DNA of 64,000 nucleotides from Cymbidium sinense. Taxonomy: Eukaryota > Streptophyta > Magnoliopsida > Asparagales > Orchidaceae. Under the pieces are notes generated by a model, which saw only the letters and a program-made list of their open reading frames with translations, searched no databases and had not been told where the DNA came from. Position 1 is the first letter of the stretch. Each line of letters starts with the position of its first letter. Position numbers and translations under genes: made by a program. The stretch lies in contig CM038223.1 of NCBI GenBank assembly GCA_021442155.1, forward strand, positions 28,866,983 to 28,930,982, in the 5' to 3' direction. Below, one piece after another: positions 50,699-61,065 of this stretch.

Positions 50699-51310
50699 AA
50701 GTCTCCAAATTATTGAAAGTGTATTCCATCCAAAGAAGTTTAATAACCTGAATCAGTGTCAAATATAGTCATGGTGCAAAAATTCAATGAAAAATGGTAA
50801 ATATGTGTCAAATTGACAAGCCTAAACTCAACGTGCCCAAAGATGGATATCCCCTTCCCCGAATAGATGCAGTGGTCAACTTGGCTATGGGATACTTTAT
50901 GGTGAGAGTTATTAATGCATTCTCTAGATATCATCAAATCCAGATGCATCTAGTAGACTTGGAGAGAACTTCTTTATCACAGTGGTATGACTATATTACT
51001 ACAAAGTAATGCCCTTCAACCTCAAAAATATTTGAGCAATTTTTCAAAGAATGGTGGACCGAGTGTTCAAGGAGCAGAATGAAAGAAATGTTAAAGTTTA
51101 TGTTGATGATTTGTTGATCAAAAGCAAGTTGCTTGAATAGCATATTTAAGTACTCAAGGAGACTTTTGTCACCATAAAAAATATAACATACACCATAATT
51201 TTTTGAAGTGCACTTTTGGTGCCAAATCAAGTAAATTTTTAGGATTTCTAATAACACATGAGGAAAGTAAGTTTATCTGAACAAGGAAAAGACCATAATT
51301 GAGATGCCTT
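50699..51310 (+). pseudogene. pol: RT C-terminal relic of G2
   Basis: It resumes exactly where 45525 stops: KVSKLLKV, then MCQIDKPKLNVPKDGYPLPRID (about 50800-50865), GYFMVRVINAFSRYHQIQMH, and after shifts VKVYVDDLLIKSKL near 51095-51135. Unlike element AB, the YVDD box survives. HNFLKCTFGAKS-like and KFLGFLITHE follow. Reading frames change at least twice. Confidence 0.85.
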
Positions 51311-51399
51311 CACCTAGAATAATAAAAGAAGAACATTGAATCATGGGTTGAGTCACATGACTAAATCAATTTAATTTTAAGGCTAGAGAACGTTGCTCA

Positions 51400-52340
51400 T
51401 CATTCTTCAAAGTCCTTAAAGGAGCCAAGAAGTTTAAAAGGACTCTAGAATATGAGAAGGCTTTCCATGACTTAAGAACTTACTTGCCTCATGAATTTTT
51501 AGAAGAAGAAGGGGAAACCCTAGGGGTTAGAGAGGAATTGTCTAGTTCCATTCTCATTAGAGAAGAGGACAAAAAATAATAGCCCATTTATTACATCAGT
51601 AAATCCTTGAGAAGAACTAACATAAATTACCCAATAATGGAGAAACTCACACTCATGCTAATTATTTTGGTGACGCAATTGTGGCCATATTTCTAAGCCC
51701 ACTCGATCCAAGTTATCACCGATAACCCACTTAATTTAGTACTTTCCAAGTTTGATCACTCAAATAGGTTGTTGAAATTTTCAATGAAACTATTCAATTT
51801 TGATATATTATACTCGCCTGAAATCAAAGCTCAGGCACTTGATGAGTTTCTCAGTGATTTTCACAACTCACAAGAAGTCTTGATCAACCAAGAACCATTA
51901 TGGCAACTATATGTGGATGGATAATCCAATAAGCATTACATGGGCATAGGCATGGTGCTAAAAATTTTACAAGAATCATTATAATGCAATCAGTTAAGGT
52001 TAACTTTAGTTTGACAAATAACCAATCAGAATATTAAGGTTACTTGCTATACTCAAATTCGCTTGACAACTAGGGGCATTGCACATTATGGTTTATTCAA
52101 ACTTGCAACTGGTGTTAAGACAAGTTAACAAAGACTACTAAGTTAAAAATAAGCTATTACAAAAATATTTGCTCAAAGTTAAAATGGAGATCAGGAATTC
52201 AGAGTAATTTAAAATTGAAAAGATTCTTAGAGAGCAAAACCAGCTCATCGACTTACTGTCTAGAATGGGTGGACCTGAAGACACTCCTCTATCCAGCTTG
52301 CCCATCCAAGTACTAAGAAAGATGAGTTGATGCAAATAAA
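51400..52340 (+). pseudogene. pol: RNase H and archaeal-type RNase H relics of G2
   Basis: First comes an RNase H part: YYISKSLRRTNINYPIMEKL, QVITDNPLNLVLSKFDHSN, RLLKFSMKLFNFDI and ALDEFLSDF (51590-51870). The second, archaeal-type domain opens with WQLYVDG-stop-SNKHYMGIGMVL at about 51900-51960 and fades through TNQNI (family NN-x-AE) and VLRQVN-like sequence. The pair confirms the Tat lineage for G2. Stops and shifts are frequent. Confidence 0.75.
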
Positions 52341-52559
52341 TTGTGAGTACTAGCCTACTTGGAATGAACCTATCAAAAAATACCTAAAAATAGGAGAGAT
52401 GGAGGAAAACATGAAAGATGTGAGAGGAATTAGAATAAAAAATGCCTAATACACACTGATTGGAGGCGAATTATTTAGAAGATCAATGACTTCATTAAAT
52501 ACGTGTGTGTGAAATGGATAAAAAGAAAGTGCTAGAAGAAATACAATCTAACGAGTGTG

Positions 52560-53620
52560 GCAGTCACTCAAGGGGAAGAACACTCACCCATAGAATGCTA
52601 AGGTAAGGATATTTCTAGCCTACACTGAGAAAAGATGTAGAACATTTTGTGAAGAGATGCAAGGAATGGAAAAAAAAATTTCCTTCTTCAATAACAACCA
52701 TCGCAGCCTTTACAACCTATTACAAGTCCTTAGCTCTTTATCATTTGAGGGAATGACTTAATTGGTCCATTGCCAATAGCTAGTAGATAAAGAAGATTCA
52801 TCTTGACCATGATCAACTATTTTATCAAATGGATCAATACTAAGCCTCTCGCCAAAGTAACTACCAAGGTAGTTAGAAATCTTATTTGAATTAATAATAT
52901 TTGTAGGTATGGACTTCATATAGCTAACATAACTGATAATGGGTCGTATTTTTTTGACTAGGGGTTTAGAGACTTTTGTGAGTTTCAAGGAATAAAATTG
53001 AAATTCACTTCAATGCATCACCCACAAAGCAATGAGTAGGTGGAAGTGACGAACAAGAAGATCCTTAATTTATTAAACAAGAAAGTAGAAGGCGCCAAAG
53101 ATAAATGGGTTGATACATTACCTACTGTACTCTAGGCCCTCAAAATAACTCCCACTACTGCTACCAGACAGACACTGTTGTCACTATTGCATGGGACATA
53201 AGTATTGCTACTAGTCGAGTATGAAATTTATATACAATGGGTCATGACAACTATAGAGCTAGGAGAGGACATTATTGAATGAAAGAGAGTGAATTCAAAA
53301 TCCATGGAAGATGCACTAAACATGCTTGAGGAGTTAGGAAATGAATCTTTGCTATGAAAAGAAGAGATAAAAAGGTGAATGGTGAGATATTATAATTGCC
53401 ATAAAAAAGAAAAGTGCTTGAAAAGTAGCAACCTATTTCTTGAAAAAGGTAGGCGCAATAACTAGACAGAGTGTCTTGAGTAAACTCCCCTATACATAGG
53501 ATGGCTCTTATATTATCATTAAATAAGTCGGCCCTAGAACTTACCAACTTCAAATCCACAAAAGGCAAGACCTATTGAATGCTTGGAATGCAAAGAACTT
53601 AAAAAAAATTTTCCTTAAGG
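52560..53620 (+). pseudogene. pol: Integrase relic of G2
   Basis: Recognisable runs are GNDLIGPLPIASR-stop-RRFIL, YFIKWINTKPLAKVTTKVV, YGLHIANITDNGSYFFD, FCEFQGIKLKFTSMHHPQSN, VEVTNKKILNLLNKK, WVDTLPTVL-stop-ALK and TLLSLLHGT (52745-53200). The catalytic D-D-E positions (NDLIGP, TDNG, VEVTN) are all still present, unlike AB. The N-terminal zinc region (52600-52690) is worn. The remainder to 53620 matches the integrase C-terminal tail poorly. Confidence 0.8.
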
Positions 53621-53779
53621 CAATCAATGTCTCTTATTCAGTGTAAAGTATGATCTTCATGTTCATTCCAAATTCATTTAATGAGGTAAGAATTTCTTTC
53701 ATAATTTTATGTTGAAAACACTGGGCTACTATATATAAATACTCAAGGAGTATAAGTAAAGATACCTGAAAAATATAAA

Positions 53780-54120
53780 TAAAATACTCGGAGAGCTATG
53801 CATCAACTCAGAACACTTAGTGCACCATTTTTGGCCAAAGGAAAAGATCACATTCAACAAGCCACTAAGGCCCGAGTAAAAGATCTAAATACTTAGTGCA
53901 CCATTCTTGACCCAAAAATATTGAAGTAAGAAAAAGTGATCTCTAAATGAATACTTAAGAAGCAACGTGATGACTCAAGATACTTGGTGCATCATTTTTG
54001 TCCCAAGAAAAGATCCCACTATATGAGCCATAGAGGCCCCGAGTATGAGATTCAAATATTTGGTGTGTCATTCTTGGCTCAAGGATATTGTAGTCAAGTA
54101 ATCAATTCTTAAGTTGATTT
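53780..54120 (+). repeat. About 75-bp repeats (ACTTAGTGCACCATTTTTGGC)
   Basis: The phrase AATACTTAGTGCACCATTCTTG-like recurs at about 53810, 53890, 53980 and 54060 with AAGATC between. It lies in the G2 3' noncoding region. GTGCAC is self-complementary. Confidence 0.7.
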
Positions 54121-54149
54121 TATTAATACTCACCTAAATATATTCTATA

Positions 54150-54640
54150 AAACTAGAGTTAAGGAACAACCCTCCTAATTGGAAATCTAAAAAACCCAAT
54201 CTCTTAGTTGGAAACTAAGATGTAAGCCCAAAATTCTATGAGGTTGGCAACCTAATGAAGGATCGAGCCTTCTGGTTCGCAGTTTGAAAGATCAACTCTC
54301 CTAGTTGGAAATTAAAGTTTAAGACTAACACCCCTTGAGGTTGATAACCTAATGAAACACCAACTCTCCTAGTTGGCAATATAAAAGACCAACTTTTTTA
54401 GTTAGCGCCTAAGGTATAAGACCGACACCTCATGAGGTCAGAAACCTAATGAAATACTGATGCTCCTAGTTGGCAGTCTAAAGGGAGAACTCTCTTATGC
54501 CCACTAAAATGTAAGACTGACACCCCATAAGGATGGAAACCTAATTAAAGACCAACTCTCTTAGTTGGAAATCTAAATAACCAACTCTCCTAGTGGGCAA
54601 CTACAAAAGAAACTACTCGCCATGACCAACAGCTAAGAAA
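54150..54640 (+). repeat. Palindromic tandem array (CCAACTCTCCTAGTTGG)
   Basis: Two alternating hairpin-forming words recur: CCAACT-CTCCT-AGTTGG and CCGACACC...TGAGGTCGG (with variants), with linking AACCTAATGAA. AGGTTGGCAACCT and CTTAGTTGGAAACTAAG are further self-complementary forms. About six to seven composite units are present. Confidence 0.75.
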
Positions 54641-54927
54641 TCAACTCATAGTAATTGCCAATTAAAGAGTAACAAACTCATACCACAATCAACACAACAT
54701 TTACCTAAAATACAAGATAAATTGTCAAAGCATTGGTGAGTACAAAATAACACAATCATCCAGTCGTAATAGCCAAAGTACTTAATAAAAAAGCACATCA
54801 TTTTTATTTATTGAAATAACATTTATAGAATGGAGAGTGTGGGGATTACATGGATTGCTTCTCCTCCTTAACTTGCAACAAAAAAAAGTATACAGAGAAG
54901 TAAGAGAAAATGATAGAGAGTCAAATC

Positions 54928-57015
54928 ATGATGCTCTCATCATTATTGAAGTTAGAGAGGGAAACTACATTGGTGAACTCCAAGAACTTAGGGTCTAATT
55001 GGCCATGCTTCATGAGGTCCATGACTATGAAGTCAGCATTCACCTTGAACTTTTGTTCCAATAGCCCCTTGTACTCAGTATAATCTAAAAAACCTACAAA
55101 CTCACTCTCTTTCTTCTATGAATTCTCTATACAGTGAGTGAGATCTTCCTACAACTTCTAGAGTGGGCATGCTATGGAAAACAAAGGTTTTCATCTGGGG
55201 ATCGAAGTCAAGAACTTCATTGATCTTGGATAACATTAATAAACTCACCAGTTTCTTTAAAGCAGCCATTAAAGTCACTCACTTCTAAGAAATTAGAAAA
55301 TAAAGCCTACTCACTTGAACCAAGAAGGCAGTCGCTCGATAGAGGGTTGCAATAAAGTTTCAACAACCCATGGTAAAACTACGTTTATAGGTGGAGTAAG
55401 TATGGCTTGGCAACACGAACATCATTTCGAACATTAATGAAAAAATCATTACAAAATCTTGAAAAATTCTTAAATGATACATATGAATACAAAAGCAATA
55501 AATGAATTCCTACAAGTAACCGTCAATAATGATAGAACACTTGATAAAGGAAAGGTGAATATGAGATAAAATTATTCTATAAATATTTATTCTTTGTTTC
55601 AGAATATTAAAAATTTGTAAACATACTTGCTATAACCCTCTACTACTTCTTGAAATATTTTACAATGGGATCCAAGAGCCCTTCTCGCACATATAGTCTA
55701 GCAAAATATTGACACTGATGATGAAGAGAGAACACTCCTTCGTCTACACCAAGCACATGAGGGAAATTAACTCATCCCTCTCATTGCCAAGTCTCTCTAA
55801 AACTTGGCCTTTGTAGCTACCCTTCACTGCGACTCTACATCCAGTAAAGACCTAAGGTTGCCCACTTCCTACCCTGACATGCTCAAGTCCATCTCTAGAT
55901 AGCGACCTTTCCCTACACATTAGCAAGCTTAGCCAAGTTTGCAAGCACTTGTGGCCCCTTCTCTGCATTTCTCTTGTCTAGGGGATCAAACCCATTTCTC
56001 TTAGACTCTCCACTATGAGAATGAAAACTCACCAACATTTCCTAATGTCAGTAGAAATGAAGCCAATAGCAGCTCTAGCAAACAAGGCAGACATCTTGAC
56101 TAGCGGTCCATGAGAAGTCGGCCCCTCTATAAGAACAAAACTTGGGGCCACCACCTCAACTCACAGTGAGTTTGGAGTTACACCTAAACAATGAAAACTA
56201 TACTTGCCAAAAATAGGAAGAGCGATTTCAATAAGGCAATCTGTTATGGGAATGATCCTTGAAGAAAAGAGCCATTGTTCGAACAAATAGACTTCCTCTT
56301 CAGTCGAAGGATGGCATAGCAAATCATCTATATAAATATGAATTAAGCTTTTAAAACTACCTAGATTGTCCAAGAAGATAATCTGAGGAGACACTAAGTG
56401 TCCACTATCTCCCTCTATCACTTCCTACACACATGCCACTATTAGGTTAATACTACAATAAAGTTTGAAAGAGACTAGTTAATCACCTCGGTAGAATTCT
56501 CCTTTAAGGGAATGATCCTCGAAGAAAGGAGCCATTGTTCAAACAAATAGACTTCCTCTTCACTCGAAGGATGGCATAGGAAATCACCTATAGAAATATA
56601 AATTAATCTTTAAAAACTACCTAGATTTTCCAAGCAAATAATCTGAGGAGGCATTAGGTGTCAACTATCTCCCTCTATCACCTCCTACACACTTGCCAAT
56701 ATTAGTTTAATATGACAATAAAGTTTGAAAGAGAACAGTTAATCCTACCTCGATAGAATTCTACATTATGATTGTGAGAATGGGAGAGGTAACATTCAGC
56801 CTCCTCACCACTACCTTCTTGTGGTGAACAAGGGGAATGATGATCCCCTCTTTGGTGCACTATCTACTTGTGCAAAGCGAATACTTGCCCGACCAACAAC
56901 TTTGCAACACTATCCTCAGCTAAAGCAACCTTGATCCTTGGGGTAGGGGTATCAAAAGAGCTAGACTCCATTGCATGAATAGCAGTGACTTCTGCTAGCT
57001 TCTTGGACTTCTTCA
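54928..57015 (-). pseudogene. Antisense ORF relic in the 3' region of G2
   Basis: On the strand opposite to gag-pol, a long worn frame can be followed. It starts with MKKSKKLAEVTAIHAMESSS, then PTPRIKVALAEDSVAKLLVG (57015-56900). It continues with GDSGHLVSPQIIFLDNLGSF and SLIHIYIDDLLCHPSTEEEV inside an open stretch at 56161-56421, then GPTSHGPLVKMSALFARAAI, and ends with FVGFLDYTEYKGLLEQKFKV and LDPKFLEFTNVVSLSNFNND-ESIMI-stop near 54928. Additional ORFs downstream of pol, some antisense, are reported for Tat-lineage elements such as Retand. I do not recognise a functional domain. An internal duplication and many stops show it is dead. Confidence 0.5.
56180..56750 (-). repeat. Local tandem duplication inside the antisense ORF relic
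   Basis: 56230-56470 and 56500-56750 are near-identical over about 230 bp (shared GGAATGATCCT, GAGCCATTGTTC, CTTCCTCTTCA and AATCTGAGGAG). It disrupts the antisense frame. Confidence 0.85.
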
Positions 57016-57330
57016 TTTTTTTATGCCAGCCTACAACTCTGAAGAGTCAATATTGTTATGCGATCCCTTGGAATCCATGGCGAGTACGTGTATTTTACGT
57101 TAATAACAAACTTGAAAGAAGAAAGAACCATATATTTGATCACGAATGATAGACCTAGCAAATATTCTCATGAAGGCCAATGCCCTTTTTATTGCTTAAA
57201 GGGCCAGGGATATGCCAAAAGACTGAATCCAGCCAAAAGATGGTGTAACATTTAATGAAAATTTTTTTCTAGCATTTATTATGAGCTAATTGAATTTTTT
57301 TTTTATTCTTTTTGTGAGTTGTCTCTACAA

Positions 57331-57355
57331 AAGACAAAAGAAAGCTGGAGCTAAA
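57331..57355 (+). other. Polypurine-tract-like sequence of G2
   Basis: The purine-rich AAAAGACAAAAGAAAGC-like run leads to GGAGCTAAA directly before the 3' LTR start at 57356. This is the expected place for plus-strand priming. Confidence 0.6.
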
Positions 57356-57662
57356 TATATACCAAAAATAAGTAAGCAGCCCAAATACTAAAGACTCGTC
57401 GCATGCATGGAAAGCATAGTAAAAGCATGGGCATCGATCACTCGAATATAGACTCGCCCTTAGAAGGCGAGAATTCAGGAAGAATAGCTGTTTTAAGGTG
57501 ACTCAAGAATTGCACCCTCCACTTATAGGGAAAAGTGTCCGCTCAAGAAATCTAGTCACCGCATACCCGTGGCAGGGCTCATCACTCACCAATGAGCACT
57601 CGCCTCCAATTAGGGCAAGTCCTTTGTACATATTCGATCGGCTTTTCTTGTACTCACTTCCA
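57356..57662 (+). repeat. Truncated 3' LTR of G2
   Basis: It matches the first about 310 bp of the 5' LTR, including GCATGCATGGAAAGCA, TCGATCACT-GAATATAGAC and CAAGGTGA-like blocks. Similarity ends at CTTGTACT near 57662. The terminal dinucleotide is TA instead of the TG of the 5' copy. The missing 3' half has been lost toward the RPB9-like gene. Confidence 0.85.
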
Positions 57663-57930
57663 GATTAATAGCATCATTATATTGATGTTTGCTTACATAT
57701 TCATTGGATATCCTTCTAATGTCATGTTAGCGCTAATGGATTAGATATATGGTATTTGAGCATAAGATTTTATGCAAAATCCTAGTTATGTTATTGATGT
57801 AAAAGAAAATACAACTAGATAGAAGAATTGTTTTAAGATTAAAATTTTTCCCCTCAAACAGTTTCTTCTAAAGTAAAATTAATTTCTTCGAACAAATAAC
57901 CAGTTATAGTGTGAAAATTCTGAAGTAATA

Positions 57931-57975
<45 letters not shown>

Positions 57976-58199
57976 TATATCATCATCATTGGCATCATAG
58001 TAAATAACTTCAACCATCAACATTGGCATATATTGCATCAACCAATTTTTTAAATTTACCTACAAAATGCATGCGATAAAATTCCTGTTAGAATATCACA
58101 TGAAATAACAGATTATATAAACTATATAAACATCAAAAGTATGTAATTTTTAGATGGGTTATCTTGAAGAAGACATTTTTTGAGGCATAGTGTTAATCT
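57663..58199. other. Downstream flank of the RPB9-like gene
   Basis: This AT-rich sequence separates the truncated G2 LTR from the stop codon of the RPB9-like gene (58200). It should hold that gene's 3' untranslated region and polyadenylation site. TTTATT (AATAAA on the gene strand) occurs around 57972. Confidence 0.5.
57929..57976. repeat. (AAT)n-(ATT)n palindromic microsatellite
   Basis: About eight AAT units are followed directly by about eight ATT units, giving a near-perfect inverted repeat of about 24 bp per arm with no loop. It lies about 230 bp beyond the stop of the RPB9-like gene. Confidence 0.95.
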
Positions 58200-59085
58200 T
58201 CAACAAATGTTTTGTGCATCATCTCTCCAATTATGACCGCAGCTGGGGTTGCAGCAGGCATAAGTTCGGGCTAAGCTTTCCCAGGGTTTAGCCTACAATT
58301 TCCACACAAAAAAATACAATTAAAAAAATAATGTAACCAACATAACTGTTTAGTCACAGTTCCTTTATTATCCTGGGATTCAATATAAAATAGATTATTG
58401 TCAACATAAGAAAAAAATTAATATAATGCACCTAAATTCCATATAGTTTTACAATAACAATTATATGTCAGCTATATATATATAGATATATATAATAAAT
58501 ACAAAATTAAGTAAATATTAAAGATATACAATCTGATTTATATAATATTAAATGTTATTCTTTAATGCAGAAGAAAAACAATTAAACTAAAGCGCATAAA
58601 AATTCCTAAAACAAATACGCATAAAAAATTACATATGCAAATGTATAGACAATGAGGAGCTAACCACGAAGAATGCAACTTCTGCATGACCACAGACAAT
58701 ACATTTCTTCTCCTTTGCACGAGGAAGTGTTGGATCTGCATAAGCATCTCGCAATACAACAGGTGGCACGTAGATACGTTGCACCTCATTTCTGTACACG
58801 CAGTTGTTTTTTGCTCGCTCCTGTAATATATCAATTAATTTAATTAATACTACATATCAAAAATTTCCAAATCAATATTTTTAAGTGATTCCGAACCGTG
58901 TAACTACAAGTGCGGCAGGCATTGAGCAGGATCTTGCGCTTCTTATCTTCTTTATGGTAGAGTAGGTTGTTGCTGCATGTAAATATATTATTATCTCAAA
59001 AAAACTTAAATGAGAAAAGACTACAAGAATGCGCGAAGAGAAGTAATGCTTTCTACCATTCCGGGCAAAATGTCATTGGATTCAT
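58200..59085 (-). CDS. RPB9-like RNA polymerase subunit (four exons)
   Basis: RPB9 is a small two-zinc-ribbon subunit of nuclear RNA polymerase II (in plants also of Pol IV/V) that aids start-site choice, fidelity and transcript cleavage. Exons on the minus strand are 59085-59057, 58972-58897, 58820-58665 and 58292-58200, each with GT-AG introns, giving 117 residues. Exon 1 reads MNPMTFCPEC; exon 2 NNLLYHKEDKKRKILL and ACRTC; exon 3 NCVYRNEV, DPTLPRAK and CIVCGH; exon 4 CCNPSCGHNW. Zinc ligands are C7, C10, C29, C32 and C75, C78, C100, C105. Length and exon phases fit the family (plant RPB9 about 114 aa). The segment between the last ligand pairs (AKPWESLARTYA) is unusual for RPB9 and slightly short. 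No stops or frameshifts occur, so I infer a real gene or a recent paralogue. Confidence 0.88.
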
Positions 59086-59132
59086 GGCCTCCGCCACCAA
59101 CGTCAGGCCTCAATGCCTCTTAATTTTTTTCC

Positions 59133-59134
<2 letters not shown>

Positions 59135-59164
<30 letters not shown>
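59135..59164. repeat. (GA)n in the 5' leader of the RPB9-like gene
   Basis: About fifteen GA units (CT on the gene strand) lie 50 bp upstream of the ATG. CT-rich microsatellites are common in plant 5' leaders and promoters, so this may be transcribed or may affect initiation. Confidence 0.85.
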
Positions 59165-59167
<3 letters not shown>

Positions 59168-59169
59168 GG

Positions 59170-60940
59170 AGATTCAGCGAAGAAAGAAAGGGAGATTTTG
59201 CGCAGTTAAAGTCCAATGTAGACCGCAAAATGCTCTGAATTAGCTGAATGGTGGTTGGAATGGCTGTTGAGGGCTTATTTTTCTCCTATTATCGTGGGTT
59301 TAAATAACTAAATTATATTAATTTTTAAATTTTATTTCTACATATTATATTGTATTTTAAATAAATGGAGAGGAAAAAATGATTTATTATATATGACGAA
59401 TATGTTTATTTTTGGATATAATTTTCTTAGATTTTGAATTGAAAGTCTAGCCTGCATCTTGTCTTCCAAAAACACTTCTCTCTCAATAAAATAAAATATT
59501 TTAGGAGGATTTACATACATATCACATAATTCTTATGTATTTACATATATATATATAACTCTTAAATTTTAATTTTTAGATATATAACACCTTTATCTTC
59601 AATATTACATCAAAAATATCATCATCATTCACTTTTTAAAAATGAACTGCACCTTTTTAAGCATAAGAAAATATTAGATATATAAATTACTAACTTTCCG
59701 TATTAGATATGTAAATGCATAAGCATTATGATATGTATATAAATCTTCAAATATTTTATTAGTATATATGATATAGAGCTGGATGAACAAAATATTTAAT
59801 GGCAACTCTTTGAAATCCTCCTTATACACATTAGTATCTACCTTGATACAAAAGTTTATATAACTTCTTATTTTTATATTAACAACTATAGGGTTGTATT
59901 TGTAATTTTGTTATTTTCTAGGCAATTACATACATAGCATTCAAAACATACATTTACAAAAATAGCATCCTATTACTTTTTTTTTTTTTAAATTCTCACT
60001 TAAAAATTAAAATTCACATTAAAATCCCCAATCCATAATTTTCACTTTTATCAAATTTTTAATAGATACTAATATTATGATCATCATGATTATATTGACA
60101 GTTTTGCTTTATAAACAGCTGCCATGCTTTAGTTTGATTAGAGCATTTTTTAATTATTTTTTAATTTTTTTTAATAAAAGTAGCTTTTTATAGCTAAATA
60201 TATTAGCATATATATATGGCAGATTAGTTGCTGGTGCCGTGCTCCAGTAACCTTCCACATTATAATGAAGATAATTGGAAGAAGGAACTCTATAGTAAAA
60301 CCCTCCAGAAATAGAACCTAAAGAAAGAAGCAAATAAAAACACGAAAATAATTAACTCAAAAGAGGAAGAGAAATGCTCTATATCTCAAAATAAAAGCTA
60401 TTTCAAACTATTATCAAGCGGCATATGGAACAAATAAATAGCATTTATTGGCAGGAGCATTTCCTTAGCCATTTATTCCTTTCTTGGGTTATCAAAATTA
60501 CAACAATTATTTTTATTTTGGTTGGCTTTAGTGGCCGTTTGAGATCACTTTTTTTTTATTTAATTTATATTTTGATTTAAAATAATATATATTTGATATT
60601 GATCTTCAAGTATTTTTAAAAATAATATGATTTATTTTTAAATATTTAAAAAAATTAAAATAAATAAATAAATATGTTTTAAAAAATATGAAAAAAATAA
60701 CAAATAAGATAGATCCTAGCACGGGCAAATTTACGAGATCGTTAGTTCAAAAAAATATACTACAGGCTAATTATGTATATATAGAAGTTTTGAATATTAT
60801 GTATATAACTATCCTTTTTTTTTTTTTTTTATTTTGGTCACCCTCTTTAAATAATAAGTAGCGGATAGATGTATAGAGAGGAATGGATAAAATCTTTCCT
60901 ATTTCTTAGCTTTCTGCTTCTTTTCCAGATCTCTGTTTCT
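59170..60940. other. AT-rich intergenic sequence
   Basis: This includes the probable promoter of the minus-strand RPB9-like gene (about 59180-59350) and then low-complexity AT sequence with poly-T runs (for example near 59978 and 60812-60831). I find no coding frame, tRNA-like clover or clear transposon boundary. The phrase GGCCGTTTGAGATCA near 60531 recalls MITE ends but has no partner that I can find. Confidence 0.5.
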
Positions 60941-60946
60941 TCTACT

Positions 60947-61059
60947 TTCTCTTCTTCTTCTTCTTCTTTTCTTTCTACTTCTTCTTCTGTTTCTTCTTCT
61001 TCTTCTTCTTTTTTTCTTTCTGCTTCTTCTTCTATTTCTTCTTCTTCTTCTTCTTCTTT
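60947..61059. repeat. (TTC)n microsatellite
   Basis: Three clusters of TTC/CTT units are separated by TTTCTTTCT interruptions. Long Lys/Glu/Arg or Ser ORFs on both strands are artefacts of it. Confidence 0.95.
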
Positions 61060-61065
61060 CAAAAT

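Larger units (their letters stand above)
42608..57662 (+). mobile_element. Tat-lineage Ty3/gypsy element G2 (about 15 kb, with nested LTR)
   Basis: It has a 5' LTR at 42608 (TGTATACCAAAAATAAGTAA) and a matching, truncated 3' LTR at 57356 (TATATACCAAAAATAAGTAA). Between them lie relics of gag, protease, RT, RNase H, archaeal-type RNase H and integrase in plus orientation, then palindromic repeats and an antisense ORF relic. Its LTR is unrelated to the giant LTR. A minus-strand giant LTR (45515-50698) interrupts RT. Removing that and its duplicated junction leaves about 9 kb. All domains are broken. Confidence 0.85.

Noticed and set aside
60531..60720. Possible second MITE beginning GGCCGTTTGAGATCA
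   Set aside because: No matching inverted end or target duplication found within 1 kb.
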